Origin: Stappia albiluteola
GTDB lineage: Bacteria; Pseudomonadota; Alphaproteobacteria; Rhizobiales; Stappiaceae
Direction: 5' to 3'
DNA: 64,000 nt
Assembly (NCBI RefSeq): GCF_014050225.1
Contig: NZ_JACFXV010000043.1
Location: 1 to 64,000, forward strand
Of the stretch, positions 16,813-26,862 are shown one piece after another; position 1 is the stretch's first letter; each line of letters begins with the position of its first letter. The translations under genes and the position numbers were made by a program. Under the pieces are notes generated by a model. It saw nothing but the letters and a program-made list of their open reading frames with translations. It made no database searches and was not told where the DNA came from.

Positions 16813-17481
16813 ATGCGAATACTCGTCGTCGAGGACGATCAGGATCTGAACCGGCAGCTCCGCGAGGCGCTGACGGATGCAGGCTATGTCGTGGACAGTG
16901 CCAGCGACGGCGAGGAAGGGCATTTCCTCGGCGATACGGAACCCTATGACGCGGTGGTGCTGGATCTCGGCCTGCCGGTTCTCGACGGATTGAGCGTGCT
17001 GGAGCGGTGGCGGCGCGACGGCAAGACGATGCCGGTGCTGATCCTCACCGCCCGCGACCGCTGGAGCGACAAGGTGGCCGGGATCGACGCCGGCGCCGAC
17101 GACTACGTCGCCAAGCCTTTCCACATGGAAGAGGTGATCGCGCGGTTGCGGGCGCTGGTGCGCCGCGCGGCTGGTCACGCCTCCAACGAGATTTCGGTCG
17201 GGCCGCTGCGGCTCGATATCAAGGCCGGCAAAGTGACGCTGGACGGGGCGGCGGTGAAGCTGACCTCGCACGAATACCGGCTGCTTGCCTATCTCATGCA
17301 CCAGAAGGGGCGGATCGTCTCGCGCACCGAACTGATCGAGCATCTCTACGACCAGGATTTCGACCGCGATTCCAACACGATCGAAGTGTTCGTGGGCCGT
17401 CTGCGAAAGAAACTCGGCGGCGATCATATCGAGACGGTACGCGGCCTCGGCTACCGGATCGGCGGCGATGGCGCAGACTGA
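16813..17481 (+). CDS. feuP: OmpR-family response regulator, FeuP-like
   Basis: A 222-residue regulator: receiver domain with acidic pocket E7-D8-D9, phospho-acceptor D51 (VLDLGLPVLDG) and K101, then an OmpR/PhoB winged helix (HEYRLLAYLMHQKGRIVSRT, VFVGRLRKKLG, TVRGLGYRI). It overlaps the sensor kinase gene by 14 bases. In rhizobia FeuP controls, among others, the cyclic glucan exporter gene ndvA. The name is inferred from synteny with a FeuN-like gene and FeuQ-like kinase. Confidence 0.85.
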   Translation: MRILVVEDDQDLNRQLREALTDAGYVVDSASDGEEGHFLGDTEPYDAVVLDLGLPVLDGLSVLERWRRDGKTMPVLILTARDRWSDKVAGIDAGADDYVAKPFHMEEVIARLRALVRRAAGHASNEISVGPLRLDIKAGKVTLDGAAVKLTSHEYRLLAYLMHQKGRIVSRTELIEHLYDQDFDRDSNTIEVFVGRLRKKLGGDHIETVRGLGYRIGGDGAD

Positions 17482-18910
17482 GGCGGATACCGGACCGCGG
17501 ACCGACGACCGAGCCGTTTCCGCCCGGAGCGTGAATGCGAACGGGGGCCGGCGGTCACTGGCCGGGAGGCTGATCACCGTAGCCACGCTCTGGTCGGTGG
17601 TGGCGCTGGCGGTGGCGGGGTTCATCCTCGTTGCGCTTTATCGCCAGGCGAGCGAAAGGGGCTTCGACGACCGCCTCGACCTGCATCTGAAGGCGATCAT
17701 CGGCGCGATGGCCGGCGGCGAGCCCGGCAAGCCCAACCCACCCGAAAACCTCGGCGAGCCGCGCTTCGAACTGCCTGTATCCGGCTGGTACTGGCTGATC
17801 GCGGACGACCGGACCGGCGAAGTGGTGCACGCCTCCCTCTCGCTTCTGGGCGATGCATTGGCGCTGCCGGAAATTCCGCCCTCGGGGGTGTTCAACGGTA
17901 CGATCGAGGGGCCGGAAGGCGAGGAACTGCGCGTGGCCGAGCGGCGCATCGTCTTCGGCCAGGAGGAAATCTACCGGATCGCCGTCGCCGGCGGGACGGA
18001 CGAACTGCGCGACCAGATCACGGCGTTCGCCGGCCAGGTGGCGCTGACGCTGACGATCTTCGGGCTCGGTCTCGTGGGGGCGATCTTCCTGCAGGTGCGG
18101 GTCGGCCTGCGGCCGCTGCGGGACCTGCGCGCGTCCGTGGCGGCGGTGCGAAACGGCGATGCGGAGAGCGTGGAGGAAGACCTGCCGCGCGAATTGCAGC
18201 CGCTTGCCGTCGAACTCAACGATCTCATTCACTCCAACAGGGAGATCGTGGAGCGGGCACGCACCCATGTCGGCAATCTGGCGCATGCCCTGAAGACGCC
18301 CCTCAGCGTCATCACCAACGAGGCCCGCTCCTCGCCCGGGCCGCTGGCCGACAAGGTCGCGGAGCAGGCGGCGGTCATGCGAACGCAGGTGGATCATCAC
18401 CTGGAACGCGCGCGCATGGCGGCGCAGCGCCGGGTGATCGGCGTGTCGGCGGAAATGGAGCCGGTGGTGGCGAGCCTGGTACGGGCGATGGCCAAGATCT
18501 ATCGGGACCGGAATATCGCCTTTTCCGTCGATGTTCCGCACGGGATCCGGTTCCGTGGCGAGAAACAGGATCTGGAGGAACTGGTCGGCAACCTGCTCGA
18601 CAATGCCTGCAAATGGACCAGAAGCCGCGTCGATGTGAGCGTGCAGCCGATGCCCGGCAGCGATCGCGGCCGCGACCTGGTGGCGATCGAGATCGCCGAC
18701 GACGGTCCCGGCCTGACGGAAGGCGAGCGCAAGGAAGCGGTCAAGCGCGGCAGAAGGCTGGACGAAACGGTGCCGGGCACCGGCCTCGGCCTGTCGATTG
18801 TTGCCGATATTTCAGCGATTTACGGCGGCCGGCTGGAGCTTCATCCGGCACCCGCCGGCGGATTGCTTGCGCGCCTCGTGCTGCCGGCCGCGCAGGCGGC
18901 AGGCTCCTGA
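17468..18910 (+). CDS. feuQ: Sensor histidine kinase, FeuQ-like
   Basis: A 480-residue inner-membrane kinase. Membrane spans lie at about 35-58 and 188-211, enclosing a periplasmic sensor domain of about 130 residues, followed by HAMP, a dimerisation domain with H273 (NLAHALKTPLSV) and an ATPase domain (NLLDNACKWT N-box, DDGPGL, GTGLGLSIV). It overlaps the regulator gene and so forms an operon with it. The periplasmic domain would be the target of the upstream FeuN-like protein. Confidence 0.86.
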   Translation: MAQTEADTGPRTDDRAVSARSVNANGGRRSLAGRLITVATLWSVVALAVAGFILVALYRQASERGFDDRLDLHLKAIIGAMAGGEPGKPNPPENLGEPRFELPVSGWYWLIADDRTGEVVHASLSLLGDALALPEIPPSGVFNGTIEGPEGEELRVAERRIVFGQEEIYRIAVAGGTDELRDQITAFAGQVALTLTIFGLGLVGAIFLQVRVGLRPLRDLRASVAAVRNGDAESVEEDLPRELQPLAVELNDLIHSNREIVERARTHVGNLAHALKTPLSVITNEARSSPGPLADKVAEQAAVMRTQVDHHLERARMAAQRRVIGVSAEMEPVVASLVRAMAKIYRDRNIAFSVDVPHGIRFRGEKQDLEELVGNLLDNACKWTRSRVDVSVQPMPGSDRGRDLVAIEIADDGPGLTEGERKEAVKRGRRLDETVPGTGLGLSIVADISAIYGGRLELHPAPAGGLLARLVLPAAQAAGS

Positions 18911-18925
18911 ACGGGCTTTTCGCGA

Positions 18926-18956
18926 ATGCGGTGGAAAGATCCGCGTTCCACCGCAT
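18926..18956 (+). terminator. Perfect 11-bp inverted repeat after the kinase gene
   Basis: ATGCGGTGGAA (18926-18936) pairs perfectly with TTCCACCGCAT (18946-18956) around a 9-base loop, 16 bases after the feuQ-like stop. There is no long T-run, so it could be a weak terminator or an mRNA 3'-end stabiliser. Confidence 0.5.
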
Positions 18957-19115
18957 CCGGTGCGTTTCAAGACGCAGTTCAGCCACAAATCTGTGAGAAG
19001 CGGAGTTCGCATCGCGCTATTATGATAATGTTCCGGGCAGGGCGCATGCGGTCGTTGTGATCTTGCATGGGATCTACCGGGACGAGCGTCGGATCTGGCC
19101 TGTTAAGGACGTGGA

Positions 19116-19574
19116 ATGAACCGAACCGGAATTGCCGCCGTCATGCTGCTGGCCGCCGCCCTTGCGGGCTGCGGAGGCGGTACCAGCGTGGGTGGAAACG
19201 AAGGCGAGCCGGTCGTGGTCGGCGGCTTTCTGGGCAATGCATTTCGCGATAGCTCGATCCGCCAGAGCGAGGCCGATAGCGCGCTGGCCGACCTGCTGAA
19301 AACGAAGCCGGGAAGCGCGCTCGACGCCAAGGATCGTCAGGCCGCCGCCATGGCGCTGCTCAGGGCGCTCGACCAGCGGACGAACGGTACCTCCATCGAA
19401 TGGCAGAACCGGTCTTCGGGCTCGTCGGGGAGCGTCATCGCCGGCCCGATCTACCAGGTCAACAACGTGATCTGCCGCGACTATACGCACGTGCTGACGT
19501 CGGGCGGCGCCCGCGAGCAGGTGCGCGGTTCCGCATGCCGCGAGCAGGACGGAACCTGGCGTCCGATCGTCTGA
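19116..19574 (+). CDS. Outer-membrane lipoprotein, RT0821/Lpp0805-like
   Basis: A 152-residue lipoprotein. The signal peptide ends in the lipobox LAGC, then a Gly-rich linker and a domain with an ALDAKDRQAAAMALLRALD helix and strands SIEWQNRSSGSSGSV, VNNVICRDYTHVL and SACREQDGTWRPI. This is the layout of small rickettsial/rhizobial surface lipoproteins (RT0821/Lpp0805 type), whose role is unclear. Two conserved cysteines in the mature domain may form a disulfide. Confidence 0.75.
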   Translation: MNRTGIAAVMLLAAALAGCGGGTSVGGNEGEPVVVGGFLGNAFRDSSIRQSEADSALADLLKTKPGSALDAKDRQAAAMALLRALDQRTNGTSIEWQNRSSGSSGSVIAGPIYQVNNVICRDYTHVLTSGGAREQVRGSACREQDGTWRPIV

Positions 19575-19728
19575 TTCGACAGAAGCTTCCGGCATTTCGC
19601 CGCCGCCTGTCGCGGGGGCGGTAATGCGTTGCCCGCGAACGGATCGATCCGACCGTCGTCCCAAAGATTCGATTAATTGTTTTGGTCAATACTACCGCCT
19701 TGTGATTACGGAACATTCGGACTTCCGC

Positions 19729-21144
19729 ATGCTTTCAAGGCATATCCTCGTTCAGAAGATCAGGGCGTATCTGCAGGCGCTGTCTCCGCGCGCCGTGGAT
19801 ATGCTGCTGCGCAACCTGGAGGCCAGCAAGGCACGCGGCGAGACGGACCCCATCGTGCGGCTGATCCTGGAAGCCGGGATCGAACTGCTGCGCGGGGAAG
19901 AGGAGGCTGTTGCCGGCGAGCCGCGCGGCAAGTGGCTGCGGCGGCTGTTTTTCCGCCCGGTCGAATGCCTGCTGATCGACGAGGCCCTGCCGCACAAGCA
20001 GAAGGGCCGTATCACCCGTTCCAGCCTTGTCGGCATCTGGACCATGATCGAACGCGATTTCGTGCCGGAGCTGATCGAAGCCGCCGAGCGGCAGGTGCAG
20101 GACCCGGCCCTGAGCGAAGCGGAGGCGGCGTCGATCGCTGGTCACCTGCGCGACGCGGTGACGCCGGATCTGAGGCGGTTCATCAATGACATGCTGCAGG
20201 ATGAGAAGCTGCGCCAGCGCATGACGATGGTGATGGGCGGCGAGCGCGTCTATCTCGATCTTTTCGACGTGGTCGATGCGTTCGAGGCGGAAGCCTGGCT
20301 GACGCCGTTCCTCGACAGCCTGCCGGAAAAGCTCAGCGACTGGGACCTGAAGTCCGACAGTCCGGCGGCGCAGCGCGTGAAGGCGGCAACGGGGCGGCAC
20401 GCGGAAAACGCGGCGCTGATCGCCGCAGCAATCCTTGGGCGGGCGGAGAACCCGGCAGGGGTCGCGGCCCTTGCCAGCAACCTGGCCCGGACGCAGGACG
20501 CCAAGAAAATCGCCGATTCGCCCTATGCGGCGTTCGTCGATGTGGTTCTGTCGGAGGCGGAGCGGCTTTATATCGTGGCCTGCAAGCGCCCCGACGCGGA
20601 GAGCGATATCACGTCCGCGTTGTCGCATTATCACGCCCTGATGCGCGGGATCGACCGGGACATCGATTTTTCCTGCGGCGGCAAGTGGTACAAGCGCCTT
20701 GCCGAAACGCGGCGGCAGTTTTCCGAGCTGGTGAGCGCGGAGCTGGAGGCGGCGGTGTCGCATGTGCGCCGCGCCCTCAAGGTTCCCGCCGTCGATGCCG
20801 ATGGCAAACCTCTGACCGACAGGATTTCGGTTGAGGAAGCCAAGCGCGCGCTGGGCATGCTGGCGCTGATGCGGGTGGCGGCCGAAAGCCTCGCCGTCAA
20901 CGAAGTGACAGCCCGCACCCGCCAGACGGTGGAGCAGACGCTGGAAATCATGACGCGCAAGCTGCTCGCCGATGCCGCGAAATGCACGGCGGAGGAAAAG
21001 CCGGCGCATCTTGCCGCCGTGGATGTGGCGATCGAACTGTGCGAAGGCTATTTCGGCAAGGACTATGCCGGCCTGCTACGCCGCAGCCGGCGGGCCGCGG
21101 AAAGCGTGCAGAAGCCCAAAAGCAAGGTAGCAAGGGGCGGCTGA
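19729..21144 (+). CDS. Conserved protein of unknown function
   Basis: A 471-residue soluble protein, almost all alpha-helical, without signal peptide or clear membrane span. Local features are LSPRAVDMLLRNLEASKARG near the N-terminus, KWLRRLFFRPVECLLIDE, and long helical stretches in the C-terminal half (RAAESLAVNEVTARTRQTVE). No catalytic motif is recognised. The ATG at 19729 is chosen because the upstream in-frame part is low-complexity and the region before it looks intergenic. A terminator follows. It stands alone between a lipoprotein and the cytochrome c maturation genes. Confidence 0.7.
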   Translation: MLSRHILVQKIRAYLQALSPRAVDMLLRNLEASKARGETDPIVRLILEAGIELLRGEEEAVAGEPRGKWLRRLFFRPVECLLIDEALPHKQKGRITRSSLVGIWTMIERDFVPELIEAAERQVQDPALSEAEAASIAGHLRDAVTPDLRRFINDMLQDEKLRQRMTMVMGGERVYLDLFDVVDAFEAEAWLTPFLDSLPEKLSDWDLKSDSPAAQRVKAATGRHAENAALIAAAILGRAENPAGVAALASNLARTQDAKKIADSPYAAFVDVVLSEAERLYIVACKRPDAESDITSALSHYHALMRGIDRDIDFSCGGKWYKRLAETRRQFSELVSAELEAAVSHVRRALKVPAVDADGKPLTDRISVEEAKRALGMLALMRVAAESLAVNEVTARTRQTVEQTLEIMTRKLLADAAKCTAEEKPAHLAAVDVAIELCEGYFGKDYAGLLRRSRRAAESVQKPKSKVARGG

Positions 21145-21158
21145 GGGCCTTCCGCTCG

Positions 21159-21178
21159 GGCGGCAAACCGCCGTTTTT
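21159..21178 (+). terminator. Intrinsic terminator
   Basis: GGCGG-CAAA-CCGCC hairpin followed by GTTTTT, 15 bases after the stop of the preceding gene. Confidence 0.65.
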
Positions 21179-21292
21179 CTCCGGTAAAGTCCGTATCAGG
21201 GCCGTTTCAGCCGCGACCGCCTGTCACAGGTGGCTTATCGCGTTGCGGAAGAGGTTGCGATTTTCGACCGGGCACTATCTATTCTGCCGGCC

Positions 21293-22423
21293 ATGATGAT
21301 CTGGATTGCCTTTGCCCTGCTGACCGCGCTTGCCGCGCTTTCCGTGCTCGTGCCGATGGCGCGTGCGCGCAAGGAGACGGTTTCGCCCGCCGCCAACGAT
21401 GCGGAGGTGTACCGGGCGCAGCTTCACGAGGTCGAGCGCGACCTCGAGCGAGGACTGATCGACGCCGAGCAGGCGGAAGGCGCGCGGACGGAGATCGCAA
21501 GGCGGCTGATCGCGGCCGGACGCGCCGGATCGTCTCAGGAGAGCGGCGAGGCGAAAGGCGAGACAAGCTTGCGGTTTGCGAGGCTCGCCGCGATCGCGAT
21601 GCTGCCCCTGGCGGCCGTCGGTCTTTACCTGGAACTCGGTTCGCCAGACATTCCCGACCAGCCGCTTGCCGCGCGGATCGCGGCCGCCGACGCCAACACG
21701 GATATCAATCTGCTGGTCGCGCAGGTGGAGCGCCATCTGGCGGAAAATCCGCAGGACGGCCGTGGATGGGAAGTTCTGGCGCCGGTCTATATGCGGCTTG
21801 GCCGGACAACGGACGCGGTGAACGCCTATCGCAGCGCCATCCGGCTGCTTGGTTCCGACGCGCGGCGGGAAACGGATTTCGGCGAGGCTCTGACCATAGC
21901 CAACCAGGGACTGGTGAGCGCCGAGGCGCGCGTCGCCTTCGAGAAGGCGGTGGCGGCCGATCCCAAGGCTGCCAAGCCGCGTTTCTTCCTAGCGATTGCC
22001 CTTGGGCAGGAAGGCAAGACGCAGGAGGCGATCGCCGCCTGGCAGGCGCTGCTTGCCGATGCCGAGGGTAACGAACCCTGGGTGGAGGTCGCGCTTTCGG
22101 AACTGAAAAAGATCGGCGGAGAGCCGCCGGCGGCCGCGTCCGCTCCCGGTCCATCCGTGGAGGATGTCGAGGCTGCGGGCGCGATGTCGGATGAAGAGCG
22201 CGCACAGATGATCGGCGAGATGGTCGCCCGTCTCGACGAGCGCCTTGCCCGGGACGGGGGCAGCGCGGAGGAGTGGATGCGGCTGATCCGCGCCTATCAG
22301 GTGCTGGGGGAAAAGGACAAGACGGCCGCCTCGGTGAAACGGGCGGCGGCCGCGCTCAGGGACGACCCGGCGGCAAGCGAGGCGCTGCGCTCGCTGGCGC
22401 AGGAAATCGGTGTGCCGCTGTAA
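21293..22423 (+). CDS. ccmI: Cytochrome c maturation protein CcmI
   Basis: A 376-residue inner-membrane protein that holds apocytochrome c for heme attachment. An N-terminal span (WIAFALLTALAALSVLVP), a coiled region (RAQLHEVERDLERGLIDAEQ), a second span (RLAAIAMLPLAAVGLYLEL) and periplasmic TPR repeats (WEVLAPVYMRLGRTTDAVNA, FFLAIALGQEGKTQEAIAAW) give the standard CcmI/CycH plan. Either ATG at 21293 or 21296 could start it. It is the first gene of ccmI-ccmE-ccmF-ccmH. Confidence 0.92.
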   Translation: MMIWIAFALLTALAALSVLVPMARARKETVSPAANDAEVYRAQLHEVERDLERGLIDAEQAEGARTEIARRLIAAGRAGSSQESGEAKGETSLRFARLAAIAMLPLAAVGLYLELGSPDIPDQPLAARIAAADANTDINLLVAQVERHLAENPQDGRGWEVLAPVYMRLGRTTDAVNAYRSAIRLLGSDARRETDFGEALTIANQGLVSAEARVAFEKAVAADPKAAKPRFFLAIALGQEGKTQEAIAAWQALLADAEGNEPWVEVALSELKKIGGEPPAAASAPGPSVEDVEAAGAMSDEERAQMIGEMVARLDERLARDGGSAEEWMRLIRAYQVLGEKDKTAASVKRAAAALRDDPAASEALRSLAQEIGVPL

Positions 22424-22453
22424 CGCGGACGCAGTACGGGACAGACGGGCAAG

Positions 22454-22900
22454 ATGACACGCAAGCAAAGACGCCTGACGCTTATCGGTTCGGCCGGTGT
22501 GGTGCTGGCCCTGGCAGCCGGCCTGATCCTCTATGCGCTGAACGACCAGATCGTGTTCTTCCAGAGCCCGACCGACATCGTCGCAAGGACGATACCGGAA
22601 GGAAGCCGCATTCGCCTTGGCGGGCTGGTGGAGGAAGGCTCGGTCACGCGCGGCGACAATGCCCGGGTGAGCTTCAAGGTGACCGACCTGGAGGCCAGCG
22701 TGCCGGTCACCTATGTCGGCCTGCTGCCGGATCTGTTCCGCGAGGGACAGGGCGTGGTTGCCGAAGGCGTGATCGGGCAGGACGGGATTTTCCACGCCGA
22801 CAAGGTGCTGGCCAAGCACGACGAGACCTATATGCCGAAAGAAGTCGCCGACGCGCTAAAGGACAAGGGCGTATGGCAGGGCGAGGAAAAGCCGAAGTGA
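22454..22900 (+). CDS. ccmE: Heme chaperone CcmE
   Basis: A 148-residue membrane-anchored chaperone that carries heme covalently to the ligase. One N-terminal span ([20 protein letters not shown]), then an OB-fold domain ([36 protein letters not shown]). The heme-binding histidine is H122 in [10 protein letters not shown], with Y126 nearby. It lies 30 bases after ccmI. Length and residues are normal. Confidence 0.96.
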   Translation: MTRKQRRLTLIGSAGVVLALAAGLILYALNDQIVFFQSPTDIVARTIPEGSRIRLGGLVEEGSVTRGDNARVSFKVTDLEASVPVTYVGLLPDLFREGQGVVAEGVIGQDGIFHADKVLAKHDETYMPKEVADALKDKGVWQGEEKPK

Positions 22901-22941
22901 GGGCGCCCCGGCGCAGCGGAACCGGGCGGCGGAGATAAGCG

Positions 22942-24918
22942 ATGATCGTTGAAATCGGCCACTACGCACTGGTGCTGGCCTTCGTGCTGTCGCTGGTGCA
23001 GTCCGTGGTCCCGGTCTACGGGGCGCTGAAGGCGGACAACCGGCTGATGGCGACGGCCGCCCCCGTGTCGGGCATGCTGTTCCTGCTCGTCGGCCTTTCC
23101 TTCGCGGCGCTGACGGCTGCCTATCTTTCTTCCGACTTTTCCGTGGTCAACGTCTTTGAGAATTCGCATTCGGCAAAGCCGCTCGTCTACAAGATCAGCG
23201 GCGTGTGGGGCAATCATGAAGGCTCCATGCTGCTGTGGGTGCTGATCCTCGTCTTCTTCGGATCGCTGGTGGCGGCGTTCGGGCGCAATATCCCGGATGT
23301 GCTGAAGGCGGCGACGCTCGGCGTACAGGCGTGGATCACGGCGGCCTTCCTGGCCTTCATTCTCGCCACCTCCAACCCGTTCCTGCGGCTGCTGCCGGCG
23401 CCGGCGGAAGGGCAGGACCTCAATCCGATCCTGCAGGATCTCGGCCTCGCCATCCATCCGCCGCTGCTTTATCTCGGCTATGTCGGCTTCTCCATCACCT
23501 TCGCCTTCGCCGTGGCGGCGCTGATCCTCGGCAGGCTCGATGCCGCCTGGGCGCGCTGGGTCAGGCCCTGGGCGCTGCTGGCCTGGCTGTTCCTCACGCT
23601 TGGCATCTCCATGGGCTCCTACTGGGCCTATTACGAACTCGGCTGGGGCGGCTGGTGGTTCTGGGATCCGGTCGAAAACGCCTCCTTCATGCCCTGGCTT
23701 GCCGGCACGGCTCTGCTGCACTCGGCCCTGGTGATGGAAAAGCGCAGCGCGCTGAAGATTTGGACCGTGCTTCTGGCGATCCTCACCTTTTCGCTGTCGC
23801 TGCTTGGTACCTTCCTCGTGCGCTCCGGCGTGCTGACGAGCGTGCATGCCTTCGCCACGGATCCGGCGCGGGGCGTATTCATCCTCGCCATCCTCTGCGT
23901 CTTCATCGGCGGTTCGCTGGCACTCTACGCCTGGCGCGCGCCGGCGCTGAAGCAGGGCGGCATCTTCGCCCCGGTCAGCCGGGAAGGGGCGCTCGTCCTC
24001 AACAACCTGCTTCTGACGGCCGCCTGCGTGGCCGTCTTCGTCGGCACGCTCTATCCGCTGGCGCTGGAAGCGCTGGCCAACGACAAGATCTCGGTCGGCC
24101 CGCCCTTCTTTAACCTGACGTTCGGGCCGATCATGGTGCCGTTGCTGATGGTCGTGCCCTTCGGCCAGTTCCTCGCCTGGAAGCGGGGCGACCTGCTGGC
24201 GGTGGCCCAACGGCTTTGGGCGGCCTTCGCGGTGGCGATCGGCGCCGTGCTCGTCGTCGCCTGGTCGCAGGGCGTCGAGCACGTGCTTGCGGCGCTCGGG
24301 ATCGGACTCGCCTTCTGGGTGATCGCGGGCTCGCTTTCGGAAATCCTCAGCCGCGCGCGGTTCCGGGACGTCGGCCTCGCTACCGGAATCAGGCGGCTTG
24401 CCGGCCTGCCGCGTTCCGCTTGGGGTACGGTGCTGGGCCATGCCGGACTGGGCGTCAGCGTGCTCGGGATCGTGGCGGCGACCGCGTTCCAGACGGAGGC
24501 GATCCGCACGCTCAAGCCCGGCGAAACGATGACGATATCCGGATACGACCTGACCTTCCGGGGCATCGCGCCGCGGCGCGGGCCGAACTACGTGGAAGAC
24601 GTCGCGCATCTGGAAGTGAGGCATGGCGGTACGCTTGTGAGCGAGCTCGACCCGGCAAAGCGCGTCTATCCGGCGCGCCAGCAGCCGACTACTGAATCAG
24701 CGATCGCGACCTACGGCTTCTCCCAGCTCTATCTCTCCGTCGGCGAGGTGCGTAACGATGGCGGCGTGGACATGCGCGCCTATTACAAGCCGCTGGTGAC
24801 GCTGATCTGGCTCGGCACGCTGGTGATGGCGGCGGGCGGAGTGGTGTCGCTGAGCGACCGGCGCCTGAGGGTGGGCGCGCCGAAATCCGGCCGCGCGCAG
24901 CCCGTGCCGGCCGAATGA
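22942..24918 (+). CDS. ccmF: Heme lyase subunit CcmF
   Basis: A 658-residue polytopic membrane protein that joins heme to apocytochrome c with CcmH and CcmI. The WWD heme-handling motif is [10 protein letters not shown] at about 234-243. Further landmarks are [20 protein letters not shown] and the periplasmic domain near [16 protein letters not shown]. About fourteen hydrophobic spans are present. It overlaps ccmH by four bases (ATGA). Confidence 0.96.
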   Translation: MIVEIGHYALVLAFVLSLVQSVVPVYGALKADNRLMATAAPVSGMLFLLVGLSFAALTAAYLSSDFSVVNVFENSHSAKPLVYKISGVWGNHEGSMLLWVLILVFFGSLVAAFGRNIPDVLKAATLGVQAWITAAFLAFILATSNPFLRLLPAPAEGQDLNPILQDLGLAIHPPLLYLGYVGFSITFAFAVAALILGRLDAAWARWVRPWALLAWLFLTLGISMGSYWAYYELGWGGWWFWDPVENASFMPWLAGTALLHSALVMEKRSALKIWTVLLAILTFSLSLLGTFLVRSGVLTSVHAFATDPARGVFILAILCVFIGGSLALYAWRAPALKQGGIFAPVSREGALVLNNLLLTAACVAVFVGTLYPLALEALANDKISVGPPFFNLTFGPIMVPLLMVVPFGQFLAWKRGDLLAVAQRLWAAFAVAIGAVLVVAWSQGVEHVLAALGIGLAFWVIAGSLSEILSRARFRDVGLATGIRRLAGLPRSAWGTVLGHAGLGVSVLGIVAATAFQTEAIRTLKPGETMTISGYDLTFRGIAPRRGPNYVEDVAHLEVRHGGTLVSELDPAKRVYPARQQPTTESAIATYGFSQLYLSVGEVRNDGGVDMRAYYKPLVTLIWLGTLVMAAGGVVSLSDRRLRVGAPKSGRAQPVPAE

Positions 24919-25406
24919 GGAGAGCGGGCATGGCCCTTCGCCGGATCCTGACCATCGTCGTTTCAACGCTTTTCCTCGCAACAGCGGCCCACGCGGTACA
25001 GCCGGACGAGGTTCTCGACGATCCGGCGCTGGAAGGGCGCGCGCGGGCGATTTCGGCCGAACTGCGCTGCATGGTCTGCCAGAACCAGTCGATCGACGAT
25101 TCCGACGCGCCGCTTGCCAGGGATCTGCGGGTGCTGGTGCGCGAGAGGCTGGTGGCCGGCGACAGCGATGCGGAAGTGATGGACTATCTTGTTGCCCGCT
25201 ATGGCGAATTCGTGCTTTTGAAACCCCGTTTCGGGCTTCATACGCTGATCCTGTGGGCAGGTGCGCCAATGGCGCTGATCGGAGGCGCAATTGCCGCCTA
25301 TATCGCCTGGCGACGCCGGCAAGGGGAAGGCTCCGTCGCCGAAAAGCCGGCTCCGCTGACGGCGGACGAGAAGGCGGAACTGGAGCGATTGCTGAAAGAC
25401 GGCTGA
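24915..25406 (+). CDS. ccmH: Cytochrome c maturation protein CcmH
   Basis: A 163-residue periplasmic thiol protein with an N-terminal signal/anchor and a C-terminal span ([20 protein letters not shown]). The redox pair is C52 and C55 in [16 protein letters not shown], which reduces the apocytochrome heme-binding cysteines. The start overlaps ccmF. No ccmA, B, C or G genes are in the window; rhizobia usually keep these elsewhere. Confidence 0.95.
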   Translation: MRRAGMALRRILTIVVSTLFLATAAHAVQPDEVLDDPALEGRARAISAELRCMVCQNQSIDDSDAPLARDLRVLVRERLVAGDSDAEVMDYLVARYGEFVLLKPRFGLHTLILWAGAPMALIGGAIAAYIAWRRRQGEGSVAEKPAPLTADEKAELERLLKDG

Positions 25407-25455
25407 CCGGTTGCCGTCCGCGCGACCTTGGAATCGAGAAAAGCAGGAGGAAAGC

Positions 25456-26691
25456 ATGAGCGTCCGGCCGATCAGACTGAAGTTTGAAGGGGCGAGAGAC
25501 GCTGAGCTTGCCGCCCGGCTCGACCTGCCGACAGGACCGGTGACGGCCTATGCGCTGTTTGCCCACTGCTTTACCTGTTCGAAGGATGTCTCGGCCGCAC
25601 GCCATATCGCCGAAGCGCTGACGAGGCGCGGCATTGCCGTCCTGCGTTTCGACTTCACCGGGCTTGGCGGATCGGGAGGCGATTTCTCGTCGACCAACTT
25701 CTCCTCCAATCTGGAAGACCTGCGCCGCGCGGCGGACTATCTGCGGGAGCAATACGAAGCGCCGTCGCTGCTGATCGGGCATTCGCTGGGCGGTGCGGCG
25801 GTGATTTCGGTGGCGGCCGACCTGCCGGAGGTCAGGGCGGTTGCCACCATTGGCGCGCCGGCCGATGCGGAACACGTGACCCATAATTTCCATGCCCGCC
25901 TCGACGAAATCTCTGCCGACGGCAAGGCGGAGGTGCAGCTTGCCGGGCGCAGTTTCACCATTGAGAAGCAGTTCATCGACGACCTGAAGGAGCACGACGT
26001 CTCAAGCCGCGCGGCAGGCCTGCGCAAGGCGCTCTTGCTGCTGCATGCTCCACTCGACGAAACGGTCGGCATCGACAATGCCACGAAGATTTTCGTCGCG
26101 GCAAAGCACCCGAAGAGTTTCGTATCGCTGGATCATGCCGATCATCTGCTGAGCGATCCGAAGGACGCTGCCTATGCGGCCGATGTCATCGCCGCCTGGG
26201 CGTCGCGCTATATCGAGGAAGCCGGCGATGAGGCGGCGGACGGCGCGCCGGAGGACGGCATCGAGGTGCGCGAGACCGGTCTTGGCCGCTATCAGGCCAT
26301 GGTACTTGCCGGACCGCACCGGCTCATCGCCGATGAGCCCACCGGCGTGGGCGGGTTAGGCTCGGGGCCGTCGCCTTACGAGTTCCTCTCCACCGCGCTC
26401 GGCGCCTGCACGGCGATGACGCTGCGCATGTATGCCGAACGCAAGGATATGCCGCTCGATCGGGTGTCGGTCGCCGTGCGCCACGGCAAGGTTCACGCCG
26501 AGGATTGCGCCGAGTGCGCGCAAGAGCTGCGGGAGCGTGGCGGCAAGATCGACCGTTTCGAAAGGGTCATCCGCCTGGAAGGCGATCTGGACGACGCAAC
26601 CCGGGCGCGGCTGATAGAGATCGCGAACAAATGCCCGGTGCATCGCACCCTGGAAGCGGGCGCCGCCATTGCGACGCGCGAGGAGCGCTGA
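25456..26691 (+). CDS. Bifunctional alpha/beta hydrolase-OsmC family protein
   Basis: A 411-residue fusion. Residues 1 to about 255 form an alpha/beta hydrolase with the nucleophile elbow GHSLGG and HADHLLSD near its end. The C-terminal part is an OsmC-like domain (GSGPSPYEFLSTALGACTAMTLRMYAE, split as SPYEFLSTALGACTAMT, and later CPVHRTLE) with two conserved cysteines of the thiol-peroxide-reducing type. Such fusions are known in proteobacteria, where they are thought to act in peroxide or acyl detoxification. ATG 25456 has a strong ribosome-binding site, AGGAGGAAA. Confidence 0.88.
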   Translation: MSVRPIRLKFEGARDAELAARLDLPTGPVTAYALFAHCFTCSKDVSAARHIAEALTRRGIAVLRFDFTGLGGSGGDFSSTNFSSNLEDLRRAADYLREQYEAPSLLIGHSLGGAAVISVAADLPEVRAVATIGAPADAEHVTHNFHARLDEISADGKAEVQLAGRSFTIEKQFIDDLKEHDVSSRAAGLRKALLLLHAPLDETVGIDNATKIFVAAKHPKSFVSLDHADHLLSDPKDAAYAADVIAAWASRYIEEAGDEAADGAPEDGIEVRETGLGRYQAMVLAGPHRLIADEPTGVGGLGSGPSPYEFLSTALGACTAMTLRMYAERKDMPLDRVSVAVRHGKVHAEDCAECAQELRERGGKIDRFERVIRLEGDLDDATRARLIEIANKCPVHRTLEAGAAIATREER

Positions 26692-26862
26692 GCACCGCGG
26701 GATTGGCCCACATTACAAAAGATTAATCCCTCCGACAGGCGCCTGTAAGGCGCAATGGCCCATATGTGGGATGTCCGATGCGAACCGACCTCCACGGTGA
26801 CCGCCAATCGGGCATTGCCTCATTCTGTCTTTGTTTCGAAGACCTGTTGGAGAAGTCGATCC

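Noticed and set aside
22828-24624. 598-codon minus-strand ORF
   Set aside because: It is antisense to ccmF and extremely rich in charged residues. ccmF is certain from its WWD motif.
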